Of a DNA stretch of 64,000 nt, positions 52,437-64,000 are shown piece after piece. The position numbers and the translations under genes were made by a program. Source of the DNA: Owenia fusiformis. Its lineage: Eukaryota; Annelida; Polychaeta; Sabellida; Oweniidae. The stretch is taken from NCBI GenBank assembly GCA_903813345.2, contig CAIIXF020000004.1:22631985-22695984 (forward strand). The letters are read 5' to 3'. The first letter of the stretch is position 1. The number at the start of each line of letters is the position of its first letter. The notes under the pieces are model-generated. The model was not told the DNA's origin. It saw nothing but the letters and a program-made list of their open reading frames with translations, and made no database searches.

Positions 52437-53879
52437 CTGTTCATCTGATGTTAAGAAATATTATTACTGCGATTGCTACGTTGCAATTATGTAAAATGCA
52501 TATGGAGATGTGTAGCCATGAAAATTATCCACTCTGTTCTAATCTTGAAGAGAGGATGGCATCTGGAGTCCTGCATTCGGAGATTTCTTCAACTGTAGAC
52601 ACATATAATTGAAATTTGTTTTCATAATATAAGCCATCATGCTTTTGTAACAGGGATCATAAAATTATGAAAGTATTGTGTGATGATGTTCAATTGTTGG
52701 CATTTGTAAAAATTTGATTTTATCATGGTTTAATCTCCATATCATAAAAATTTTGATTTGTTAAGTCATTTCCGAAAAATCAATGCCATCTTTTGATTCA
52801 TCGGGGAAACTATAATACTTGGCTGGCTTGATGGCAGCAATCTGTCTCGGCAGCAATCTGTTTCGGCAGCAATCTGTCTCTTAACATGTTGCTGATTTTG
52901 CCTATGATATCTAGCAAATATATTGTAGTTTCTCCGGTTCAAAAGATGGCACAATTTATCGGAAACATCTATTGCACCATTTTTTGTCAGCTCTGCATAC
53001 AACTAGATATATGACTGTTACCCTGATTATTTTGGTGCCTGATTTATTGTGACAATTTTGTTGATTTTGTTCATCTTCAGTGAAATTTAAGATCAATCCT
53101 CTAGAACTTTGCAAATGATTTAGCTTGTTCTTCTGTGAAATAATTTGAGGAAATCATATTACAGAAATTGTCTGAAAAAAAAAACGGTGCCTAAAACTCA
53201 TTGCACAAAATGAAAGCCAAAATCAGCCAGATCAATTATTGCCGTATTAAATAATCATCAAAATATCGAAAATTGGAAAATTTGCCAAATGTATACTAGA
53301 ATTTGAAAGTGGGAAAATTCAAGTATTAAACGAAAAGACAAGTTTATTACGTTTTTGTTTATATATCTATATTTTATATACACATTTGTTGTTTCTACAT
53401 GATTAAAAAGTAATTACATGTATCATTAATTTAACATGTAAATCCATACATATTATGTTTTCTAATGGTGAATAAATCCATATGTTATCATGAATTAATT
53501 ACAATGGATTACCTGACATATCTGATGATGGAAGATAGGTAGATCCCATAATACTTTGATATTCTTTTAATATGCATCTGAGGAATCATGGGAACTGACC
53601 TCCTTGGAGTTGGTATTATCCATGTGTTAACACTAATATTTTGAGAAATAAAATATATCAAAACTTGAATCTATTTCTTCATTCTAATTCAGTATTTATA
53701 ATTTATCATTTTCAATAATGAATCTGTTAGAGGGAACTACATGTATTTCACAAAAATATTTACAATTCTATCTCATACATCATGAGATCTCATTAAAATC
53801 AAGAAATTGTGTTCAAGAAATGGCCTTACCACAACCTGAGAGAATATTTTTGAAAACCATGAAAAATATTTGAATGCTA
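52437..53879. other. Convergent intergenic DNA, no gene
   Basis: Lies between the 3' ends of EIF2A and SMC4. It contains a triple 17-bp repeat ggcagcaatctgtctc at about 52831-52880. Otherwise AT-rich with no recognised exon or RNA gene. Confidence 0.55.
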
Positions 53880-53884
53880 TAGAA

Positions 53885-54530
53885 TGAATTGTCTGTAATG
53901 AGTGAAGAGTCTGTATTGTAATGAGTGAAGAGTCTGTATTGTAATGAGTGAAGTGTCTGTATTGTAATGAGTGAAGTGTCTGTATTGTAATGAGTGAAGT
54001 GTCCGTATTGTAATGAGTGAAGTGTCCGTATTGTAGGGGTGAGACGAGTCGAAAAAATCCGATTCGAGTCGAATCCGATTCGAGTCAGAAAATGACGATT
54101 CGAGTTTCGAATCCGTTTCGAGTCAGATAAAGTGCGAACACCATCGCTTTTGACCGTTCGTATTTTTAATGCGTCAATGGTGGAAAGCCGGAAATATAAA
54201 CAAACACAATTCGTCGTAAGTTTATTCTGATTTTATTACATATATTCTTTCATTTATGTGTACATACAATATAATAATTTAATACAAGCATATCCAAGTC
54301 ATTGAAACTTATATATTCAACGCAATATCGAGTAAAAACATGCATATTGACAGTATTTTTCTGAATTTTTTTATTTTTTCGAATTTTTTTCTCAACTCGA
54401 AAATGATTCGATTCATCAACTTCGACTCGATTCGACTCGACTCGAAGCCCCAAACCCGCGAGTCCTCGACTCATCGGGTTGTCGTCTCACCCCTACCGTA
54501 TTGTAATGAGTGAATGGCATAATGTAATGT
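53885..54530. repeat. 23-bp minisatellite, interrupted by a hAT-like element
   Basis: About six units of gtattgtaatgagtgaagtg plus tct/tcc run up to 54033; the array resumes at 54496 after the inserted element. It lies between EIF2A and SMC4. Confidence 0.9.
54034..54495. mobile_element. hAT-like non-autonomous element with 8-bp target duplication
   Basis: The ends are taggggtgagacga and tcgtctcaccccta, inverted. The flanks CCGTATTG (54026-54033 and 54496-54503) are identical 8-mers, the size hAT transposases make. Length 462 bp. The interior has many TCGAGTC/GACTCGA words near both ends. No transposase. The insertion falls inside a minisatellite unit, but the next units upstream show that one CCGTATTG is normal there, which supports a true duplication. 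Confidence 0.92.
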
Positions 54531-54946
54531 GTTTTTACTATTTTATTCTTTAGTCCATGTCTTTTTATAAATGTGTGACGTTCCCTCCCTGTTGTCTTTC
54601 TTCTGCTCCATATGGGGTGCTGGTTCTACATTCCTATACAGTTAGCGCTAGCTAGTAGTTACTTGCTATTATTTGTAGCATTTTACTCATGTACACTGTA
54701 TAGCTCAATAAAGTTCACTCTTAATCACATTCTGAATCTTGAGCAGGATCATATCCAAAGTATTGTTTTATAGTCCCTGGTCTTGCTAGACTCCTAAAGT
54801 TGTATCATTTTCTTTAAAACAGTAGTTTAACGCCAATTTTATTTATCAAATTCCAGTGACAGGGGTGAAGGCTGGTGTTGAATCCTGGAGTGGTATACTA
54901 GCTTTTTTTAATCAGTAATAAAATCCTCTGAGGGAGTGTTCCATTC

Positions 54947-57900
54947 CTATGCAGTAACAGGCCCAGGGGCTGACTGGGCATTCGTGGAATCCTGGAGTGG
55001 TATACTCATTTTCTTTGGGTTGATTGTAACAGACTTTGTAGCGTTATCTGTTTTATAGATTCCAATAAGTCTGTCTGCCAACTCGAACATATTGTTCCTC
55101 AGTGAGATTATGATGAATTGTGCATTCTTCGTCCTCTCCTGGAACACAAAGAATAAACATGAAGTGAAGAGAATTTACAAGACAAGAAAAGAAAAATACA
55201 GCAATTATCAAGAGTTTTTGGAGGATAATTCTTTGTTTTCACAATATTTATTTGTCTATTGCAATTTTTCCATCTGATACATTAGATACAGTTTAGAGGA
55301 TATTATTCACATGTCGGCTAAACTTTTGCTGGATATTCATTTATTTCATAAGGAAAATCATAGAGCAAAACCATTCAATAAGTTTAGTGGTCCGTCATTT
55401 CAAGAGTTCCTTACATTTTTCCATGGATGGATTTTAACACAACATTCACAAGTTATCTGGGGCCCATTAACAGACCCTTCTTAAAGTTAAGAATTCGTAA
55501 AATCCATTGTTCTCTTACTGTGACATCATTATATCCATGGTTACAACAATTGATTTACAAATTTGTAACTTTACCGTTATCAATTTTGGGTTAGCATGGC
55601 ACTTACATGATTCCTAAAACAGAATATTGTCAAGTCAGAGACTAGCACCACAGTTTTTGAATAATAATTACCTTGATATAATTCGCAACAATTGAGACGT
55701 TCTTGAAATCGAGGGCAGCATCGATCTCATCCATGACGTACAGCGGAGTAGGTTTATAATGATGCAACGCAAACACCAACGCAAGGGAACTCAGTGTTTT
55801 TTCTCCTCCAGAAAGATTTGAGATATTCTTCCAGGATTTCTTGGGTGGTCGTACACTGTAATCATAAATCATCCAAAAATTATAAACAAGGCATAAACAT
55901 GCAATACGTCACCATCTGCCATATAGACGCCGACTGCCCAATGCTGAACACCAACTACCATCCACAAAACAGTTGGAGACTATAACATTATATGACACCT
56001 CTTGTGTTGGTAACATAATATATATAAGTGAAGCATCCTGAATAATTTCATACATGCTAACTTACTGAAAATATATATACAAACAAAAGGATGAAATATT
56101 GGGAAACTATGACACAAAAGCGAAAACAAGGGTTTACAGCACCAGTCGCCAATATCTCAACAAAATAAATATAAAGCATAAATATGAATTCACCTAAATA
56201 CAATGCCCATAGAAATGTGCTCAACTGAACACAAAGCCCTCAGATAAAATGAGTTCATCTTAACAAAAAGCTCTCAAAAATGAATTCAACTGACCTCAGA
56301 AAAGTACTCATTTGAACACAATGCCCTTAGAAATGTACTAATCTGAACACAATGCCCTCAGAAAATGAACTCACATGACCACAATGCCCTCAGAAAATAA
56401 ACTCCCCAAATAGAATTCCCACAGATAATGAACACTTTACGCTCAGAAAATGAACTCACCTGAACACAATGCCCTCAGAAAATGAACTCACCTGAACACA
56501 ATACCCTCAGAAAATGAACTCACCTGAATACAATACCCTCAGAAAATGAACTCACCTGAACACAATACCCTCATAAAATGAACTCACCTGAACACAATAC
56601 CCTCAGTAAATGAACTCACCTGAACACAATACCCTCAGGAAATGAACTCACCTGAACACAATACCCTCAGAAAATGAACTCACCTGAACACAATACCCTC
56701 AGAAAATGAACGCACCTGAACACAATACCCTCAGAAAATGAACTCACCTGAACACAATACCTTCAGAAAATGAACTCACCTGAACACTATACCCTCAGAA
56801 AATGAACTCACCTGAACACAATACCCTCAGAAAATGAACTCACCTGAACACAATACCCTCAGAAAATGAACTCACATGACCACAATGCCCTCAGAAAATA
56901 AACTCACTGACCACAATGCCCTCAGAAAATGAACTCACTGACCACAATGCCCTCAGAAAATGAACGCACTGACCACAATGCCCTCAGAAAATGAACTCAC
57001 CTGAACACAATACCCTCAGAAAATGAACTTACTGACCACAATGCCCTCAGAAAATGAACTCACCTAAACACAATGCCCTCAGAAAATGGATCCAGTGAGT
57101 CGACTAGTTCCAGCTCTGCATCTCCTCCCAATGTTATCATCTGGTACATCTCTTTAAGTTTATTCGTGATGATACTAAAACCCGCCATAAACTCATCCAA
57201 TCGTGTTTTCCGCATATCCTCGTGATTTTTTCGTTGGTTGTCTCGTATTTCAGTGATTTTATCTAATTCTGAGACTCTTTTTAAATACATTTCCTCCTGT
57301 AAAAATGAGATTTTTCAATTATATTTCAATATTTTCATTCACCCTATTTTATATGTCTGACTTTTCAAGTAGTAGGTAAAGTTTTGGTAAAATAATTTGG
57401 ATATCTGTAAGAATTTGGCCACTGGACAACTCGGACCGACCTGGGTCCAAATTGTCTGGAAACCAAAAAATTCAGCACAGACAATTTATTTGAGTCTAGA
57501 AACTTCTAAATCATGAACATTAGAAATGTACCAATAAAACTTTCGAAATATATTTAATGCCCACAAAACAATATTCATAGAAATCCTAATTAACGGACCT
57601 TTTTTCTGTATTCTTCAATGGCGGCCATATTTGGCTTCATCTGTGCTAATTTTTCCTCCAAGACAGTAATTTCGTATTGAGTATCCTCCTTGTTGATCTC
57701 AGAGAGCTCTTCAATAGGGAGGGTAGGAAGTTCCTCCATTTCCATTTGGTCTATTTGGTGTAAACTTAACTTTCCACGCTACAAGAAAATTGAAGAATGG
57801 CAAATCAATGTAACGTTGGATAAGCTTTAAAATGATATATGACACATACTATGGAAACATTGGTATATGTCTGCCTGGGGTTCCATACTTTCTGGACACC

Positions 57901-60900
57901 CTTTATATTACATTACTTTGATATTTCTTTCATCCATTTTCTTGACATTTCATCTAAAATGTGGTCTATCAATTCTATCTGATCATTCATGGCGTTTATT
58001 TACATTAGACCAAGATGCAAGTATAATTGATATTGATTTTCATCATTGAATATTCATAATTTAACATTTTGCAAGATGTTTCCTCACCTCCTTTTTCCAA
58101 TGTTTTACTTTCATGGTATTATCTTTAACGATGGTTTCATATTTTTCTAATTCGTGTTTAATTTCAATATTATCTTTTTTCAGGTTATTTTCCTCTTCTT
58201 CAAGTTGGGCTATCTGTTGGTTTATTTCTCCGACAACTTCCTCAACTTCTCTCATCTCCGTCTGCAAAAACATTGCATTATGGGTAAAAATAGTATTGAT
58301 TGAATCCTGTAGACTTTTACATATATAACCTTTGAATATTGAATATAGTATATACCAGGGCTTACATTACAAAGAAACAGTAATCAAAATACTTTTTCAA
58401 TCACAGATTTGCAATCTCTCTCATTCCCATCTGCAAATGAAGTTGCATTATGGGTAAAAACTGTGTAACTGAATTCCAAGAATCTGATACAAACTTAACA
58501 ATATATCACATTTCAATTACATATTGTATCCCTGGGTACATATAAAAGGCAATTTAAACAGAAATAAAGATGCTTATTCCATAATACTACTGTTTTCCCA
58601 GGGAAATATGAAGGAATAAAAATCGTATTGAATCGTATTACATGAAAAAATGGTATTGTCCCCGGGAAAAAAATCGTATTGGAGCGTATTACATGAAAAA
58701 ATCGTATTGTCCCCGGGAAAAAAGCGTATTGGAACGTATACTAACCTATTTTTGGTTTCCCGGTTATTTTAACCTAAGCATTATCCAAATGTAACATTTT
58801 ACAGGAATGTATTATGGAATAAATAGGTTATTTCTGGTCGGGATTGAATATGGGTTTTATTCCTCGGAAAATATGATATTGACTTTGGGAAATATGATAT
58901 TGACACTCGGTCACTGCGCTCCCTCGGTCAATATCATATTACCCTTCGGTCAATATCATATTGTTCCACGGAATAAAACCCATATTCAATCCCTCCCAGT
59001 GAACAACCTATATGTATCCACTCTACAAATTCATGATTCTGAAACAAGATTGTAAATATTTTACTGAAGTTAACGAACCTGGGCTTGCTGATAGGCCTCT
59101 AAGACTTTAGTTGCATCAACTTCAAGTTGTTTAAACTGAACCTCAAGCTGTGAGATGTGCTCTAAATTCTCCGTAATCTCTTGCTGTACATCTTCCACTT
59201 TCTTCTCACTCTTCTTGGTATTCCTGGAATTGTCAATTGTTACCCATAATGCACCTGTACTTGCAGACGGGTAAGGAACATTTTGTATTCAATAATTAAC
59301 TAAGTAAAGGTAAATTGTATTATCTAGAAATGTTAACATTGAGCCAAATAATTGAAAGTACAAAGTTTGTTTGCTTTCATTCTCTTTTGTTCTGAATTCC
59401 CAAACTCATTGATAATGCCAAAATTAATTCGTTTTGTATCCACATTTATCTCACCTTTCAGATGTCTTGATCGCGACATTGGCTTTTGTAATTTGTCCGA
59501 CAACTTGGTCAATCTGGTTTCCAATTGTGTCGACACGTGACTGGACAGCTGCTAGTTTAGCGCCACCTATATCCATGATCTCTTTGTGGAACCTAAAATC
59601 ATATATTATTAAATATTGAATAAAGTATATATATCGGTCGTTCAGGGTACAGAAAACATTTCTGCCTAGCCCTAAGTGGTGTATTCGTCAATATTACCTC
59701 TGCTCTGAGGTCTATATTACGATTCGAACATGAAAACTCACCAAAATGTTTCGAATATTCATTATGGTCCGCCATTACTATGACCCGCCATTATGACGTC
59801 ACACATTACACATATTACCAGGGGTATTCTTCGCAAATATACCCCAGGGTTAAATGTTGACTTTGTTTACAGTTTATAGAAGGCGTGAATAAAGTCATGT
59901 TCGAATAAATATTAAGCACATGCATTTGATAATATTTATGATCAAACAGGGTATCTAAAAAATCTCATTACACTTTACAAAGATTTTTTGTAACAAGACT
60001 TTATGAAAACATAACTTTTACAGAAGATACAATATATTTATTCTTTTAATGATATATCTATTTTTTTATTGTGGAAATGGAAAACTGAGGAATAAATAAA
60101 ATTCTTACTTGTGAACTTGACTTTCTATTTCTGCAGCAATAGAGTGAACCTTTTCATAATCTGGAAATATTTAACAATCAGTTATTCATAAATAAATAAA
60201 ATAAATAAATACAAGTAATTAATAATCATATTCCATTATAATCAAAAATAATAAGACAACTTGATTTGGGAAATGAAAATGATATTTCTTTAAGAGAAGG
60301 AATTTTAACAATTATATGTGATAAAATTTAAACAAAATAAAAATTGTATGCATAATAGTTAGCTGCTTTTACGCAATATATATTTTATCTCATTTGTATT
60401 TAATATGATGCATTGGATGCACTGATTGAGTGCCGCTGTTCTAAAAGCATATTTAAGATTTAATTTCCATTACCTTTCCTATATCCAGCAACAGTTTCTT
60501 TTAATTTCTCAAGTTCCTTCTTATCCGGGGCAGCAGCCTTGACACGTTCCTCACATTCTTTCTTCTGGTTCTCGAGTGAGATTTCTTGCTCAATCAAAGA
60601 CTGCAATAAATAGATAGAAGTCATTAACAAACAAAATGTCACTACCTGCCATTTGTTACAGACACCATCTGCCACCATCCACAAAAAGTGAAGACTATAA
60701 TTCATGTCACAACTTCTGGTCCTGATATAAAAATAAAAATAAATGTTTTTTACAGATTTTCAGGGATCTTTTCATTAAATATTTCAGCTGGAGATGGATT
60801 ATGAGGAAGAGATTTTAAACATTGTGATGTTATAAGATTCAGGCATTACAACAAACCTTAATCTCCATGTTAAACTTGTTGAGAGAATGTTTCAGGTCTC

Positions 60901-63642
60901 TGGTAGATCTCTCTAGTTTATCAACTGTATCTTCTAACTTTGCCTTGTTGTCTCTACAGTGCTGGGCTTCTTGTTGTTCCTGAAAGAGATTAACATATGG
61001 TTTTGAGGGTTTTAGTTGTTTTCTAGTAATTGCATCGCTTCCATTTTGTTGTTTTTTCCATTTTGAACATTTTGCTTGTTGATTTTATGACTGGCTTTTG
61101 GGGATTATTTATAAGGATTATGTCTTTAAAGCTTTTAATTTGTTAGTACATATTTATCAATAAATACTCCACTCAATTTTTAAATTCAAATCTTATAGAT
61201 TCTGTATTATATACACATTACATTATCTCTTTAGTTTTTTAGGTCTTTCCTGATATTTCAAATAATTTTGAAGTTGTATTATAATTAATATCTTTTATGG
61301 ATAAATTGCTCTAACGTTGTCTTGTGTATGATAATTTGTCGATGTACCTGTTCGAGCATTCTTTCCATATTCTCAAGTTCTTTTGGGTTCATCTCCTCAC
61401 CAACCACACTAGAGCACATTCTACCTCTACTGACTCTACCCCCTCCCCCACTCATTGTACCTGTGAAAAAAAACAATGTTCAAAATTTAGTGAATATCAC
61501 CAACCACACTGGAGCACATTCTACCTCTACTGACTCTGCCCCCTCCCCCACTCATTGTACCTGTGAAAAAAAAACAATGTTCAAAATTTAGTGAATATCA
61601 CCAACCACACTGGAGCACATTCTACCTCTACTGACTCTGCCCCCTCCCCCACTCATTGTACCTGTGAAAAAAACAATGTTCAAAATCTAGTGGATCTCAC
61701 CAACCACGCTGGAGCACATTCTACCTCTACTGACTCTTCCCCCTCCCCCACTCATTGTACCTGGGAAATAAAACAATGTTCAAAATTTAGTGAATATCAC
61801 CAACCATACTGGAGCACATTCTACCTCTACTGACTCTGCCCCCTCCCCCACTCATTGTACCTGTGAAATAAAACAATGTTCAAAATTTAGTGAATATCAC
61901 CAACCACACTGGAGCACATTCTACCTCTACTGACTCTACTCCTTACTCATTGTACCTGTGAAATAAAATAAAACAATGTTCAAAACTGGACCTAACCAAC
62001 CACACGAGAAAACATTCTACCTCTTCTGACTCTGCCTCCTCCCCCACTCATTGTACCTGAAAAGTATAGCAATGTTCCAATTCTGGAAGCCTTAAGCTGG
62101 CATTCATGAATTCGACTGTAAACTGATGCCTGATGATTTGATTCCTAATTATCTGCCAACTCATTCAAATATGAATAATACTCAATGTGCATCTCGATAG
62201 CTGTTACAGTGGCATAAAAAGTCATGTGATCACTTTCAGTTAACTAGCGGTTTGATTGATATTTAACCTTTGATACCAGCGATCGCTGAATTTACACCAA
62301 ATTGGTCAATTAAAGCTGGACATCGCTCCAAAACGCAATATGTTGACATATATTGTTTTTACATTTTTAAGCTCTAATATAAAGTTTATGTAAATAAAAA
62401 TTGTTTTTTTCTGCGTTATATCAAAGAACAATCATTTAGTTAAAAAAAATAAAAAGGCGAATGCGGGATTCGAACCCGGGCCTCCCGCGTGCTAAGCGAG
62501 AATTGTACCCCTAGACCACCGTCTTCTAATGAATGTTGGAAGTAATTAAACGCTACTTATTTTGAATGCTATGATTCGGAAGTGACGTCACGTTCTTCAT
62601 TTAGAAACTTTTCCAAAATCATATCGTCGGCGCCGATCGAAGCAATTCAATGAATAATCTTTGAAATGACACATTTATCGTAAGTATTTCTACACAAGAT
62701 TTGCCCCATTTGTTCATCATTCTATAATCTTTCATTAGGCTCAAAATGATAAAGTTCACCCCCGAAGCCAACCCAAGATTGCGTTTCGGAGCGTAGTCCA
62801 GCTTTAATTGTCCTTTAATAATAACAATTTGCTTGAAGTTTTAATTTGAATTGATCAATCAAGGTGACAAATCAGCTTTAAAGATTAAAACTTACCTGAT
62901 TGGTCAATCAGTTGACCTTCAAGGGTCACGACCCTGTACCTAGTCTTTCCATAGGCCACTCTGGTTGCCTGGTCCAAGTTGTTAGCAACCAAGGTGTCAC
63001 GCAGAGCAAAATAAAAAGCTGGTAATATTGTGTCATCCTTCACTTTAACAAGATCGAACAGTCTTGGGACACTTTCAGGACTGAAAAATAAATATTTTCG
63101 GTTCTCAAAGGGGCTCAGTTCTGAGTTCATATTATTTCTGATTCTAAAATATGCCAAAATTTAAAATAATCAGAATAATCTTTAATCTGCACTATCGACA
63201 GACTTTGTTATACAAGCTTTCCTTTCTGAATTAGAGCTTGAAAATATTGCACAGATTGTGAATCTATTGTCTTTCAGAAAGTGTGACTTTCACAGGTCAC
63301 TTACTCAGTGATCAGTTTTCTGAATTTTAAGAAAAGAAACTTGGATCGAAACCTGGTGAACGAGATCACCCTATAAGTGTGAAGTCCCCTTGCACATTTT
63401 AAAACATTTATTTTGAAAAATAAATCCTCAATGACTTACGTGTTTATTTTCCTTCTAGTATGTTCAACCCAGCGTTGCATTTTATCAAGGCCGATAAAAG
63501 TTGCTGACCCAATGTTTTCTCGCTTCAAGTATTCCACACATTTCTGTGCAGTGTTGATGCTATCAACTACAATGTTGTCAAGGGCGCCACAAGCTGTTGA
63601 TATGGCAACATCATATTTATCATCAATGGCACCAAGATCACC
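54947..63642 (-). CDS. SMC4: Condensin subunit SMC4, C-terminal half (5' end outside)
   Basis: ATPase subunit of condensin, for chromosome compaction. Thirteen exons on minus: 63642-63440, 63080-62896, 61460-61348, 60979-60857, 60600-60474, 60160-60109, 59592-59455, 59223-59079, 58261-58088, 57778-57599, 57296-57064, 55855-55672, 55138-54947. Total 2049 nt, 682 aa plus stop. Starts in the hinge (GDLGAIDDKYDVAIS, IVVDSINTAQKCVEYLKREN); hinge end QSGTMSGGGGRVSRGRM. A long returning coiled coil follows, then FMAGFSIITNKLKEMYQM relatives, the ABC signature NLSGGEKTLSSLAL, Walker B PLYVMDEIDAALD and RNNMFELADRLIGIYKT. All sites are GT-AG, with a few weak donors such as GTCCGT and GTTCGT. Two junctions are buried in minisatellites. 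Confidence 0.96.
56200..57063. repeat. 32-bp array multiplying an SMC4 donor site
   Basis: The unit is gaactcacctgaacacaata plus ccctcagaaaat. On minus each unit reads TTTTCTGAGGGTATTGTG, then TTCAG and GTGAGT, a copy of the last ~20 bases of the exon 57296-57064 and its donor. About 25 units follow the real donor in intron direction, many with a perfect CAG|GTGAGT. Units nearest the real exon resemble it most (ccctcagaaaatg with gccctc). Reading past the real donor meets a stop at once (TTT AGG TGA). Confidence 0.93.
58250..58495. repeat. Old single duplication of an SMC4 acceptor
   Basis: The acceptor region of exon 58261-58088 (tctcatctccgtctgcaaaa, then gcattatgggtaaaaa) recurs in decayed form at about 58425-58495 (tctcattcccatctgcaaat). 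The copy keeps an AG-equivalent ctgcaaa but has lost coding sense. Confidence 0.7.
58610..58740. repeat. Triple repeat of about 55 bp
   Basis: Three units of cgtattacatgaaaaaatcg plus tattgtccccgggaaaa in an SMC4 intron, directly before an inverted-repeat element. Confidence 0.8.
58840..58993. mobile_element. MITE with 24-bp perfect inverted ends
   Basis: gggattgaatatgggttttat(tcc) and its exact complement at 58970-58993. Inside, aatatgatattgac occurs in both orientations around ctcggtcactgcgctccctcg. It lies in an SMC4 intron. Confidence 0.87.
61461..62060. repeat. 100-bp array copying an SMC4 acceptor and a 60-nt exon segment
   Basis: Six units (spacing 95-101 bp, starting near 61461, 61561, 61662, 61761, 61861 and 61956) repeat the acceptor of exon 61460-61348. 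On minus each reads a T-rich tract, CACAG, then GTACAATGAGTGGGGGAGGG and on to AGTGTGGTTG, followed by GTGATA instead of the exon's GTGAGGAG. The copied exon part is 60 nt, and the GTGATA could serve as a donor, so each unit looks like a frame-neutral 20-codon cassette in the hinge (TMSGGGGRVSRGRMCSSVVG). Confidence 0.9.
62304..62813. mobile_element. Inverted-repeat element enclosing a tRNA-like sequence
   Basis: About 36-bp ends at 62304-62339 and 62778-62813 are inverted with 4-5 mismatches (left includes aattaaagctggacatcgct). The 510-bp element lies in the SMC4 intron before exon 61460-61348 and contains the tRNA-like region 62456-62525. Confidence 0.8.
62456..62525 (-). pseudogene. tRNA-like sequence, anticodon AGC, broken acceptor stem
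   Basis: On minus the D-arm/box A part (GGTGGTCTAGGGGTACAA), the anticodon arm CTCGC-TTAGCAC-GCGGG with anticodon AGC (alanine), and the T arm with GGGTTCGAATCCC are all recognisable. The body looks like a proline-type tRNA with an alanine anticodon. The outer seven bases do not pair (AAGACGG against ATTCGCC), and one T-stem pair is mismatched. It is therefore probably a tRNA pseudogene or SINE head, although boxes A and B are intact. Confidence 0.7.
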
Positions 63643-64000
63643 CTAGCAACAAGAGATGATATATACAATAGAAAAACGTTTCCACGGATTCCACAATTGG
63701 TTCATATAGCAACACCATACTTCCCAACAACCCAAATTAGAATCACATTTTTGAGAAAATCCAGAAAATCTAACAGAATCTTTAAATATCATCCTCCTAA
63801 GCAGGTGTCCAGAATCCGTACCTACTTCTTCCCCCTGCTATAATCAATTTGGAAGCGCCCGATTTAACTGAATCACATGCTCTAATTATGCGCAATGACT
63901 TATACAGTGATTTCTGTCGCAGTGTTGGGACAGCCAATCAGATTGCAACTTCTTAATCTGAGAAATGTTAACTACTTATCGCAGGGGGTAAAAAGAAAAG

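Noticed and set aside
54250-54474. Frame rich in Arg/Val/Glu with RVESNRVEVDESN
   Set aside because: Translation of the TCGAGTC-type words of a hAT-like non-autonomous element.
61322-61833. Plus-strand frames with repeated HSTSTDS peptides
   Set aside because: Antisense to the SMC4 acceptor array.
62456-62525. Functional tRNA-Ala gene
   Set aside because: The acceptor stem cannot pair, a T-stem pair is mismatched, and it is enclosed in an inverted-repeat element.

Overview
This window is nuclear DNA from an AT-rich invertebrate metazoan. It shows spliced genes with GT-AG introns, many non-autonomous transposons, LINE fragments and abundant minisatellites. The style suggests a marine invertebrate such as a lophotrochozoan or invertebrate deuterostome, but the species cannot be fixed from the sequence alone. 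All exon models were built by eye from reading frame, splice phase and recalled family features.

Layout. 1-5.4 kb: tandem and direct repeats, including a 32-bp satellite with a higher-order period. 5.4-8.0 kb: an L1-like LINE fragment flanked by a 14-bp target-site duplication and split by a mariner-derived foldback element. 8-13.4 kb: MITEs and a 420-bp palindrome. 13.4-26.1 kb (minus): a TNF-superfamily ligand gene of EDA/Eiger type. It has a type II membrane segment, a basic furin-like stretch, an array of eight tandem copies of the exon that starts the TNF domain (six apparently intact), a common exon, and two homologous last exons plus a decayed third. 26-35 kb: transposon-rich DNA with a tRNA-derived SINE. 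35.2-41.3 kb (minus): SERP1/RAMP4, three exons. 41.6-52.2 kb (plus): EIF2A, 16 exons, complete (566 aa), head-to-head with SERP1 and containing one AT-AC minor-class (U12) intron. 54.9-63.6 kb (minus): the C-terminal 682 residues of condensin subunit SMC4, 13 exons, 5' end outside the window.

Two observations stand out. (1) The TNF gene looks like a combinatorial locus. Most exon variants are 61 nt and run phase 0 to phase 1, so using two together breaks the frame, which predicts mutually exclusive splicing. Two alternative last exons carry the same cysteine pair and TNF-type end. (2) Minisatellites repeatedly begin at exon-intron junctions. Donor or acceptor sites with adjoining exon bases are amplified at six or more junctions in SERP1, EIF2A and SMC4, giving long runs of decoy splice sites beside the real ones.

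The genes are not an operon. SERP1 (ER translocon stress protein) and EIF2A (initiator-tRNA delivery) probably share a bidirectional promoter; EIF2A and SMC4 converge.
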